A stretch of DNA of 5,515 nt from Flavisolibacter sp. (GTDB taxonomy: Bacteria > Bacteroidota > Bacteroidia > Chitinophagales > Chitinophagaceae): the NCBI GenBank assembly GCA_017745135.1, contig JAGIAB010000224.1, positions 1-5,515 on the forward strand, given 5' to 3'. Under the pieces are notes generated by a model, which saw nothing but the letters and a program-made list of their open reading frames with translations, was not told the DNA's origin and ran no database searches. The position numbers were made by a program, and so were the translations under genes. Positions within the stretch are counted from its first letter, which is position 1. Each line of letters begins with the position of its first letter. Below, piece by piece: positions 1-4,724 of the stretch.

Positions 1-43
1 ACACTCCATAATTCACAGTATAACTAAATACCGGGATCTCTTC

Positions 44-76
44 AACTCACGATTGACGATTCACCATTTACAATTA
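44..76. repeat. Degenerate heptamer tandem repeat at the 3' end of the response regulator gene
   Basis: Four consecutive 7-base units can be read on the plus strand: AACTCAC (44-50), GATTGAC (51-57), GATTCAC (58-64) and CATTTAC (65-71). A partial fifth, AATTA, runs into the stop codon of the minus-strand gene (74-76). The units share a TT-N-AC core. The array is imperfect, so drift or slippage is likely. It resembles the heptamers near 4593 and 4693. Its function is unknown. Confidence 0.5.
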
Positions 77-1237
77 CGGCTTTGGCTGCACGTAGCTGTT
101 GACATCCTCACTGGTAATGGTTTTGCCTGAAAGAATGACTAATCGTTCAACGACGTTTCGTAATTCGCGGATGTTTCCGGTCCAATTATAATCCTGCATC
201 GCTTTTAGGGCATCATCGGCAATTGCCTTTTTTGCAATGCCATAGTCATTGCAGATATCTTCAAGAAAACGGTCCACGAGTAATGGAATATCGTCTTTTC
301 TTTCATTCAATGAAGGAACATGAATCAAGATCACACTCAGGCGATGATATAGATCGAGACGGAAGGTTTTGTTCTCCACTTCCTTCATCAGGTCTTTATT
401 GGTAGCTGCTATCACACGAACATCGACATTGATGTCTTTATCGGCTCCTACGCGGGTAATTTTTCCTTCCTGTAAAGCTCTTAGTACTTTGGCCTGTGCA
501 CTCAGGCTCATATCACCTATTTCATCTAAGAACAGTGTACCGCCATTCGCTTGTTCAAACTTTCCAATGCGTTGCTTAATAGCAGAAGTGAATGATCCCT
601 TTTCATGACCAAATAATTCGCTTTCGATCAATTCGCTTGGAATGGCTGCACAGTTCACTTCAACCAAAGGACCATCAGCCCGATTACTTTTTTCATGAAG
701 CCATCGAGCCACCAATTCTTTACCTACACCATTTTCGCCGGTAATTAAAACCCTGGCTTCAGTTGGTGCCACCTTTTCAATGGTGTCTTTTATTTTTTTA
801 ATGGGAGCAGATTCACCAATCATTTCCTGGGCCTTGAAAGCTTTGCGCTTCAAAGTTTTGGTTTCAGTAACCAGGCTGTTTCTCTCCATTGCATTTCGAA
901 TGGTGATCAGCAAACGGTTAAGGTCAGGCGGTTTTTGAATGAAATCGTAGGCGCCCTTTTTTACCGCCTCAACGGCTGTTTCAATATTACCGTGACCGGA
1001 GATCATAATGATCGGAACATCAGGATTGCTTTCAAGTGCTTTTTGCAAAAAGTCCAATCCGTCGATCTTCGGCATTTTAATATCGCTTAATACTACATCG
1101 TAGGTCTTGTCCTTATATTTTTTTAAACCTTCTTCTCCATCAACCGCTTCATCTATTTTATAACCTTCGAAGGAAAGAATCTCAGAGAGTGTTTTGCGAA
1201 TAGCCTTTTCATCGTCTATGATCAATATATTGGGCAT
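74..1237 (-). CDS. Sigma-54 activator-type response regulator (NtrC-like), lacking a DNA-binding domain
   Basis: This 387-residue cytoplasmic protein has an N-terminal receiver domain (about 1-120) and a sigma-54 activator AAA+ domain (about 138-380). The receiver shows the acidic pair D8/D9, phospho-acceptor D52, S80 and K102. The AAA+ part shows Walker A GENGVGKE (167-174), Walker B around 234-239 (LFLDE), sensor ATN (278-280), arginine-finger candidates R293 and R299, and GNIRELRN (354-361). In family members phosphorylation triggers ring assembly, and ATP hydrolysis then remodels sigma-54 RNA polymerase. Two points are odd. The sigma-54-contacting loop, normally GAFTGA, reads GSFTSA (214-219). 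The protein also ends about seven residues after the lid domain, so the usual Fis-type helix-turn-helix is absent. The chosen ATG gives a complete receiver; no Shine-Dalgarno site is seen. No cognate histidine kinase lies in the window. The family call is firm; the target genes are unknown. Confidence 0.95.
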   Translation of the reverse strand: MPNILIIDDEKAIRKTLSEILSFEGYKIDEAVDGEEGLKKYKDKTYDVVLSDIKMPKIDGLDFLQKALESNPDVPIIMISGHGNIETAVEAVKKGAYDFIQKPPDLNRLLITIRNAMERNSLVTETKTLKRKAFKAQEMIGESAPIKKIKDTIEKVAPTEARVLITGENGVGKELVARWLHEKSNRADGPLVEVNCAAIPSELIESELFGHEKGSFTSAIKQRIGKFEQANGGTLFLDEIGDMSLSAQAKVLRALQEGKITRVGADKDINVDVRVIAATNKDLMKEVENKTFRLDLYHRLSVILIHVPSLNERKDDIPLLVDRFLEDICNDYGIAKKAIADDALKAMQDYNWTGNIRELRNVVERLVILSGKTITSEDVNSYVQPKP

Positions 1238-1281
1238 GTTTAAATAGAATTATGAGTTGGCAAAGAAACGAAAAACATTAT

Positions 1282-1313
1282 AACACGAATTAAATGCTCG
1301 AATTACACGAATT
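1282..1313. repeat. Short CGAATT-containing intergenic repeat
   Basis: CGAATT occurs three times in close succession (1286-1291, 1299-1304, 1308-1313), in the contexts ACACGAATTA, GCTCGAATTA and ACACGAATTA. The spacing is 13 and then 9 bases. It lies 45-76 bases upstream of the response regulator start. It could be a drifted tandem repeat of a kind that seems common between Bacteroidota genes, or a set of regulator-binding sites. The sequence alone does not decide. Confidence 0.4.
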
Positions 1314-1390
1314 ATTTTATCCTAAAGATTAACGAAAGTGTTTGGAGGGGATCAGTGCAATCAGATAATTAATCTGCGAAATCTGTGATG

Positions 1391-1422
1391 AAAAAGAAAA
1401 AGGCCGGATAGAAATCCAGCCT
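1391..1422 (-). terminator. Strong intrinsic terminator on the minus strand
   Basis: Read on the minus strand, AGGCTGGAT (1422-1414) pairs with ATCCGGCCT (1409-1401). This gives nine base pairs including one G-U, around a UUCU loop. The run TTTTTCTTTTT follows at once (minus strand, from the final arm base to 1391). On the plus strand the same position is a C-A mismatch and no U-run follows, so the element is oriented for minus-strand transcripts. It lies 248 bases beyond the pdhB stop but only about 30 bases beyond the start of the candidate small RNA, so it may serve both. Confidence 0.8.
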
Positions 1423-1452
1423 CGTGTAAAATCCAATATCCTATGAAAAACC
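1391..1452 (-). ncRNA. Candidate small RNA, about 60 nucleotides, unrecognised family
   Basis: A Bacteroidota-type promoter at 1457-1488 points left and a strong intrinsic terminator ends near 1391, with no reading frame between them. The predicted RNA begins near 1452 with GGUUUUUCAUAGGAUAUUGG and ends in the terminator hairpin. GGAU occurs three times (AGGAUA, UGGAUU, UGGAUU), while its complement AUCC occurs once, in the right arm of the terminator. Alternative pairing that opens the hairpin is therefore possible. It could be a trans-acting RNA, or a leader whose read-through feeds the response regulator gene, which starts 154 bases beyond the terminator. The promoter and terminator are seen directly; the RNA is inferred. 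I do not recognise a known family. Confidence 0.4.
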
Positions 1453-1456
1453 GAGA

Positions 1457-1488
1457 CAAAGATGTGGGAGAAAGTTGAAATTTCAAAA
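1457..1488 (-). promoter_or_regulatory. Bacteroidota-type promoter pointing left, with an A/T-rich upstream tract
   Basis: On the minus strand TTTTG (1488-1484) is followed by 19 bases and then CATCTTTG (1464-1457), which matches the Bacteroidota -7 consensus TAnnTTTG at all but the first base. Just upstream of the -33 motif, 1491-1508 is an A/T tract including the 12-base palindrome AAAAATATTTTT (1496-1507), which could act as an UP element. The transcription start would be near 1452. No coding region follows within reach; a terminator does. Confidence 0.5.
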
Positions 1489-1534
1489 CTTATTTAAAAA
1501 TATTTTTTTGTTGAGGGTAAGTGAAAATGAACGA

Positions 1535-1572
1535 GTTGTAGGGATTACACAGTTTTATGGTGTAAACTCAAC
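1535..1572. other. Inverted repeat / stem-loop in the non-coding region
   Basis: TTACAC (1545-1550) and GTGTAA (1560-1565) form a perfect 6-base stem around a 9-base loop. Outside it GTTG (1535-1538) and CAAC (1569-1572) can pair across an unequal internal loop. There is no U-run on either side, so it is not a terminator. It may be part of the pdhB 3' untranslated RNA, an operator, or a remnant of a transposon end. Confidence 0.35.
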
Positions 1573-1587
1573 AATACGGGGAAGCTT

Positions 1588-1620
1588 GTCCGCAGTGCTT
1601 GTTTAAGATGCACTCCGGAT
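1588..1620. other. 11-base imperfect inverted repeat downstream of pdhB
   Basis: GTCCGCAGTGC (1588-1598) and GCACTCCGGAT (1610-1620) are reverse complements at 9 of 11 positions, with an 11-base loop. The stem has five inner and four outer pairs separated by one mismatch. No U-run follows on either strand. If pdhB transcription passes the weak hairpin at 1624-1662, this would be the next structure in its 3' untranslated RNA. Confidence 0.4.
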
Positions 1621-1623
1621 AGT

Positions 1624-1662
1624 AAAAGCCGGTTCAAAATTTTAATTAAGGAGGACCTGGCT
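1624..1662 (-). terminator. Weak terminator-like hairpin just after pdhB
   Basis: Starting 7 bases past the pdhB stop on the minus strand, AGCCAGGT (1662-1655) pairs with ACCGGCT (1633-1627) with one bulged A, giving seven base pairs. TTTT follows (overlapping the last stem base, to 1624). The loop is long and A/T-rich, including AAAATTTT and TTAATTAA, and the U-run is short. Termination here is likely partial at best; the strong terminator at 1391-1422 would catch read-through. Confidence 0.35.
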
Positions 1663-1669
1663 AAAAGAT

Positions 1670-2656
1670 TTATTTCTGCATATACATCACCTCTTTCACC
1701 AGTTTTACGGTGCGAGCCACATCTGGCAACGCAGCCGCAACAAGGTTTGGAGCATAATGCAAAGGAGCATCCGCTGCAGTTATTCTGCGGATTGGAGCAT
1801 CCAAATAATCAAAGCCTTCTTTTTGTATTTGATAAGTAATTTCAGAAGAAATAGAAGCAAAAGGCCATTGTTCTTCTACAATTACAAGACGGTTTGTTTT
1901 CTTAACGCTTTCAAGAATGGTCATCCAGTCAAGGGGCCTGATGGTTCTGAGGTCAATCACTTCTGCACTTACGCCTTCTTTTTCCAATTCAGAGGCAGCA
2001 CCCAATGCTACCTTCATCATTTTATTGAAAGAAACAATGGTAACATCATTGCCCTGGCGTTTTACGTCTGCTTTGCCGAGGGGAATATAATATTCTTCTT
2101 CCGGCACTTCGCTTTTATCGCCATACATTACTTCGCTTTCCATGAAGATCACGGGATCTTCTTCATAACGAATGGCCTGTTTCAATAAACCCTTGGCATC
2201 GTAACCATTGCTGACGGAAACTACTTTTAATCCGGGAATATTGGCGTATAAGGCTTCAAAAGCTGTTGAGTGCTGGGCCCCCAATTGTCCTGCAGAACCG
2301 TTGGGTCCACGGAAAACGATAGGGCAAGTAATTTGTCCGCCACTCATTGCCAGCATTTTGGAAGCGGTATTTAAAATTTGATCGATAGCCAGTGTCGCAA
2401 AGTTCCATGTCATAAACTCCACGATCGGACGCAATCCATTTTGTGCAGCCCCTACACCTATGGCCGCAAAACCCAATTCTGCAATTGGTGTGTCCAATAC
2501 TCTACGGGGACCGAATTCTGCCAGCATTCCCTGGCTTACTTTATAGGCACCATTGTATTCGGCAACTTCTTCACCCATTAAAAAAACGCGGTCATCACGG
2601 CGCATTTCCTCACTCATAGCTTCACGGAGGGCTTCACGAAAGGCAATTTGTCTCAT
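1670..2656 (-). CDS. pdhB: Pyruvate dehydrogenase E1 component, beta subunit
   Basis: This 328-residue protein matches the usual length of the E1 beta subunit, which with the alpha subunit and thiamine diphosphate decarboxylates pyruvate and passes the acetyl group to E2, making acetyl-CoA in the cytoplasm. Family landmarks are clear: GEEVAEYNGAYKVSQG (28-43), DTPIAELGF (55-63) with E60 at the place of the glutamate that contacts the thiamine aminopyrimidine, FMTWNFATLAIDQ (81-93), FRGPNG (115-120) and AQHS (127-130) with the conserved active-site histidine H129. The C-terminal transketolase-like domain has DLRTIRPLD and VEEQWP. No alpha subunit, E2 or E3 gene adjoins it, so the partner genes must lie elsewhere. 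Separate placement of pdhB is, as far as I recall, common in Bacteroidota. The ATG is preceded by an A-rich leader rather than a Shine-Dalgarno site, and a good promoter lies about 20 bases upstream. A branched-chain E1 beta is less likely given the close similarity to PdhB. Confidence 0.95.
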   Translation of the reverse strand: MRQIAFREALREAMSEEMRRDDRVFLMGEEVAEYNGAYKVSQGMLAEFGPRRVLDTPIAELGFAAIGVGAAQNGLRPIVEFMTWNFATLAIDQILNTASKMLAMSGGQITCPIVFRGPNGSAGQLGAQHSTAFEALYANIPGLKVVSVSNGYDAKGLLKQAIRYEEDPVIFMESEVMYGDKSEVPEEEYYIPLGKADVKRQGNDVTIVSFNKMMKVALGAASELEKEGVSAEVIDLRTIRPLDWMTILESVKKTNRLVIVEEQWPFASISSEITYQIQKEGFDYLDAPIRRITAADAPLHYAPNLVAAALPDVARTVKLVKEVMYMQK

Positions 2657-2675
2657 GGAGTATTTTTAAGCGGGG

Positions 2676-2708
2676 CAAAAATATCGCACTGGCGGCATTA
2701 TAGCAAAA
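2676..2708 (-). promoter_or_regulatory. Bacteroidota-type promoter of pdhB
   Basis: On the minus strand TTTTG (2708-2704) is separated by 20 bases from TATTTTTG (2683-2676), a full match to TAnnTTTG. Transcription should begin near 2671, giving a leader of about 15 bases before the pdhB ATG at 2656. This suggests pdhB is transcribed independently of the lipoprotein gene upstream, although read-through remains possible because I see no terminator between them. Confidence 0.6.
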
Positions 2709-2761
2709 GATGTTGGAGATTGCAGTTGGAGCTTAAAAAGATTGACAGGTTATTAACCCTT

Positions 2762-3034
2762 TTATTGCTTTTCGACTTGCTGTTCCAGGCATTCTCTCGC
2801 TAATTGTCGTACTGTTGAATCGTACCGTATGTATTTTGCATCATTAGCGTTAGGGTATTTTGCCACAACCTTTTGAAGCAAACAACTACAATAAGACTTT
2901 GGATCCTGTATGTCCGTATTTTTTGTAGCGTTATTCAGGCAGCCGGCATAAAAATCATTTTTGTCTTTGTCTGTCCATTTCCTTTTGCAGGAAAATAAAC
3001 TCAGGCCTACTAAAAATATAAAACTTATTCTCAT
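2762..3034 (-). CDS. Small cysteine-containing lipoprotein of unknown function
   Basis: A 90-residue protein when started at the ATG at 3034. That start gives a compact signal peptide, MRISFIFLVGLSLFSC, with a lipobox LFSC and lipidation cysteine C16, so the mature protein should be membrane-anchored. A longer frame begins at 3088, but its 18 extra residues are polar and cysteine-containing, would bury the signal peptide, and would overlap the start of the divergent transporter. The mature part is charged, with four further cysteines: C32, C49 and C51 (a CxC in YCSCLL) and C82. Similar spacing occurs in small secreted Bacteroidota proteins I cannot name; two disulphides or a metal site are possible but not shown. 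It diverges from the sugar transporter with 52 bases between starts. No function is claimed. Confidence 0.75.
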   Translation of the reverse strand: MRISFIFLVGLSLFSCKRKWTDKDKNDFYAGCLNNATKNTDIQDPKSYCSCLLQKVVAKYPNANDAKYIRYDSTVRQLARECLEQQVEKQ

Positions 3035-3086
3035 CAACACAATACTACAACATTTATACTGGCTGAAAATTTGCAAAACAACTGGC

Positions 3087-3356
3087 ATGGATTGGACACA
3101 GGTTATTGGATTGGCAGCGGGAGTTTGTACCTCAACATCATTACTACCACAGGTGGTAAAAACAATAAAAGAAAAAAAGGCGGAAGATGTTTCACTGGTG
3201 ATGTTGCTGGTTTTAGGAACCGGAATTATTCTTTGGATTGTTTACGGAATTAGAAAAAACGATTTACCGATTATAGCAACGAACGCTTTTTCACTGCTGG
3301 TAAACATAACGATGGTGATTTTAGGAATCAAGTATAAAAAACAAAAGCCTCTTTAG
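3087..3356 (+). CDS. SemiSWEET sugar transporter (PQ-loop family)
   Basis: This 89-residue membrane protein begins MDWTQVIG and has three predicted membrane helices (about 3-25, 34-55, 61-82), the layout of a bacterial SemiSWEET. These proteins dimerise to form a facilitated sugar channel. The PQ motif is P21-Q22 in STSLLPQ, followed by the charged TIKEKKAEDVS loop. W50 and N66 are good candidates for the sugar-stacking tryptophan and hydrogen-bonding asparagine of characterised SemiSWEETs, by position only. An upstream ATG at 2961 would add 42 residues that overlap the divergent lipoprotein gene in antisense, so I reject it. No Shine-Dalgarno site is seen. The TAG stop (3354-3356) lies inside a terminator hairpin. 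The substrate is not predictable from sequence. Confidence 0.85.
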   Translation: MDWTQVIGLAAGVCTSTSLLPQVVKTIKEKKAEDVSLVMLLVLGTGIILWIVYGIRKNDLPIIATNAFSLLVNITMVILGIKYKKQKPL

Positions 3357-3363
3357 AGGCTTT
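3336..3363. terminator. Terminator hairpin between convergent genes, strongest for the thiolase
   Basis: AAAGCCTC (3344-3351) and GAGGCTTT (3356-3363) form a perfect 8-base stem around TTTA. On the minus strand the stem is followed by TGTTTTTT, a good U-run, 18 bases beyond the thiolase stop. On the plus strand only the TTT in the stem itself is available, followed by GCTGCG, so termination of the transporter transcript is likely weaker. The hairpin includes the last codons and stop codon of the transporter gene. Confidence 0.8.
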
Positions 3364-3381
3364 GCTGCGAACAAATTTTTA

Positions 3382-4560
3382 TTAAACTCTTTCAATTACC
3401 ATAGCACTGGCTCCTCCTCCACCATTACAAATTCCGGCTGCGCCATACTTACCGTTTTTGTTCTTTAAGATGTTGATGAGGGTAACAATAATTCTTGCAC
3501 CGCTGCAACCTAATGGATGTCCCAAAGAAACAGCACCTCCATTCACATTTACTTTGGCGGGATCTAAATTCATTCTTTTGGTATTTACAATTCCAACAAC
3601 GCTGAACGCTTCGTTTAGTTCAACGTAATCGACATCGGTCATTTGTAAACCGGCTCTTTTTATTGCAACAGGAACGGCAATGCTTGGTGTGGTAGTAAAT
3701 TGAACCGGCTCCTGCTCCGCATCCGCATATCCACGAATGATGGCCAAAGGTTTTATCCCGAGTTCTTTTGCTTTTTCACTGCTCATTAAAACCACTGCGG
3801 CGGCACCATCATTCATGGTGCTTGCATTGGCGGCAGTAACCGTTCCTTCTTTGCCAAATGCAGGTTTAAGCGAAGCAATTTTATCAAACTTCACATTCCA
3901 GGGTTCTTCATCCTTGCTTATAATTATTGGTTCTCCTTTTTTGGATGGAATTTCAACAGAAACTACTTCATCTTTAAATTTTCCATTTTCCCATGCTGCC
4001 TGACTGCGCTTGTAACTTTCAATGGCAAAAGCGTCCTGTTCTTCGCGACTGATCTTATTTTCTGTGGCACAAATATCTGCGGCACAACCCATCGCAAAAT
4101 TGTTGTAGCAATCGGTCAAACCATCTTTTGCTAATCCATCGATCATTTTAGAATCGCCGTATTTATTTCCCCAACGTAAATTTTCAACATAGAAAGGAAC
4201 AGCACTCATATTTTCCATTCCGCCGGCAACCACCACATCGCTATCTCCCAACAAAATGCTTTGAGCACCTTGTGCAATAGCTTTCATTCCGCTGGCGCAA
4301 ACTTTATTGACTGTAGTACAAACAACGTTATCAGGAAGGCCGGCAAACTTCGCTGCTTGGCGTGCCGGAGCTTGTCCTAAATTGGCTTGCAGGACACAAC
4401 CCATCAATACTTCATTTACTTGTTCAGGTGTAATACCAGCTCTTTCAACAGCGGCTTTAATGGCAATAGCCCCGAGCCTGGTAGCCGGAACCTCTTTTAA
4501 CGCACCTCCAAAACTTCCAATCGGGGTACGAACTGCAGAAACAATATAAACTTCTTTCAT
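3382..4560 (-). CDS. Thiolase (acetyl-CoA C-acetyltransferase / acyltransferase)
   Basis: This 392-residue protein is full length for a type II thiolase, which reversibly condenses two acetyl-CoA to acetoacetyl-CoA or, in longer-chain members, cleaves 3-ketoacyl-CoA. The catalytic set is intact: nucleophile C88 in NKVCASG, N316 in NEAF, H348 in GHPLGCSGAR and C378 in GICNGGGGAS. The N terminus VYIVSAVRTPIGSFGG is typical. One oddity: the pocket segment FAMGCA (155-160) has alanine at position 156, where acetoacetyl-CoA thiolases such as the Zoogloea enzyme and human T2 have His-Met. This could alter substrate range, so I do not choose between atoB/phaA-type and fadA-like roles. The gene stands alone: it converges with the transporter on its 3' side, and its start faces a repeat-filled spacer shared with the DUF2071 gene. 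Confidence 0.93.
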   Translation of the reverse strand: MKEVYIVSAVRTPIGSFGGALKEVPATRLGAIAIKAAVERAGITPEQVNEVLMGCVLQANLGQAPARQAAKFAGLPDNVVCTTVNKVCASGMKAIAQGAQSILLGDSDVVVAGGMENMSAVPFYVENLRWGNKYGDSKMIDGLAKDGLTDCYNNFAMGCAADICATENKISREEQDAFAIESYKRSQAAWENGKFKDEVVSVEIPSKKGEPIIISKDEEPWNVKFDKIASLKPAFGKEGTVTAANASTMNDGAAAVVLMSSEKAKELGIKPLAIIRGYADAEQEPVQFTTTPSIAVPVAIKRAGLQMTDVDYVELNEAFSVVGIVNTKRMNLDPAKVNVNGGAVSLGHPLGCSGARIIVTLINILKNKNGKYGAAGICNGGGGASAMVIERV

Positions 4561-4564
4561 ATAG

Positions 4565-4572
4565 CAAAATTA
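4565..4572 (-). promoter_or_regulatory. Possible -7 element of the thiolase promoter
   Basis: On the minus strand TAATTTTG matches TAnnTTTG and lies four bases before the thiolase ATG (4560), so a transcript from it would be almost leaderless. A clear -33 TTG is not present; CCTG (4593-4590), 17 bases upstream, is the nearest candidate. The match may be chance in AT-rich sequence. Confidence 0.25.
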
Positions 4573-4592
4573 TATTGGCGAAGATAAGACAG

Positions 4593-4627
4593 GTTACAGG
4601 TTGCAGATTTCACGTTACAAGTTTCAA
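4593..4627. repeat. Heptamer tandem array, left arm of an inverted pair
   Basis: Five consecutive 7-base units read on the plus strand: GTTACAG, GTTGCAG, ATTTCAC, GTTACAA and GTTTCAA, with consensus GTTnCAR. A weaker sixth unit, AAGACAG, may precede at 4586. The array sits 33 bases upstream of the thiolase start. It is opposed by a related array at 4693-4720. Confidence 0.65.
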
Positions 4628-4692
4628 CTCCGGTAAACTTAAATTTTAACCAGGGGTTTGAACTTTGTATTCAACAACATCTGGGTTCTATC

Positions 4693-4720
4693 CTGTAACA
4701 TGTAACCTGTAACTTGCAAC
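4693..4720. repeat. Heptamer tandem array, right arm of an inverted pair
   Basis: Four consecutive units read CTGTAAC, ATGTAAC, CTGTAAC and TTGCAAC on the plus strand, that is GTTGCAA, GTTACAG, GTTACAT, GTTACAG on the minus strand: the same consensus as the array at 4593 but inverted. It ends four bases before the ATG of the DUF2071 gene, so it occupies the place of the ribosome binding site and no Shine-Dalgarno site is present. Confidence 0.7.
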
Positions 4721-4724
4721 TTCT

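Larger units (their letters stand above)
1238..1669. other. 432-base non-coding region with several RNA-like elements
   Basis: No credible protein gene is visible here on either strand. Going left from the end of pdhB on the minus strand, it holds a weak terminator-like hairpin (1624-1662), two stem-loops (1588-1620 and 1535-1572), an A/T tract (1491-1508), a promoter (1457-1488), a short transcribed segment and a strong terminator (1391-1422). Next comes the leader of the response regulator gene, which contains a short CGAATT repeat (1282-1313). I found no convincing promoter for the regulator in 1238-1390, although one must exist unless it is read from upstream. The separate elements are listed individually. 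Confidence 0.75.

Noticed and set aside
223..608. Plus-strand open frames of 60 and 79 codons within the response regulator gene
   Set aside because: They are antisense shadows of a strongly conserved protein and show no recognisable motifs.
1443..1478. Eleven-codon ATG frame on the plus strand
   Set aside because: No ribosome site, very short, and antisense to the candidate small RNA and its promoter.
1649..1654. Perfect AGGAGG on the plus strand
   Set aside because: No start codon follows at a usable distance; it is part of the hairpin loop and arm after pdhB, and Bacteroidota rarely depend on such sites.
1546..1668. Open frame of about 40 codons on the minus strand after pdhB, shifted relative to the pdhB frame
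   Set aside because: It has no ATG and PdhB already ends at its normal length, so a frameshifted extension is not needed. It overlaps three stem-loops and has no recognisable domain.
1757..2581. Plus-strand open frames of 143 and 67 codons within pdhB
   Set aside because: They lie opposite conserved PdhB sequence, have compositions typical of reverse-frame translation and contain no known domain.
2712..2731. Direct repeat GTTGGAG at 2712 and 2725, near the pdhB promoter
   Set aside because: Two 7-base copies 13 bases apart could be a binding site or a decayed heptamer array, but the signal is too short to separate from chance.
2961..3086. Longer start for the SemiSWEET gene at 2961
   Set aside because: The extra 42 residues are polar or mixed, precede the first conserved helix and overlap the divergent lipoprotein gene in antisense.
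3035..3088. Longer start for the lipoprotein gene at 3088
   Set aside because: It would place 18 residues before a well-formed lipoprotein signal peptide and overlap the transporter start.
3737..4549. Plus-strand open frames of 88 and 80 codons within the thiolase gene
   Set aside because: They are shadows of conserved thiolase codons on the other strand.
4660..4667. GAACTTTG as a -7 element for the DUF2071 gene
   Set aside because: It lacks the leading T of TAnnTTTG and no TTG lies 17-23 bases upstream, so the promoter of this gene remains unidentified.
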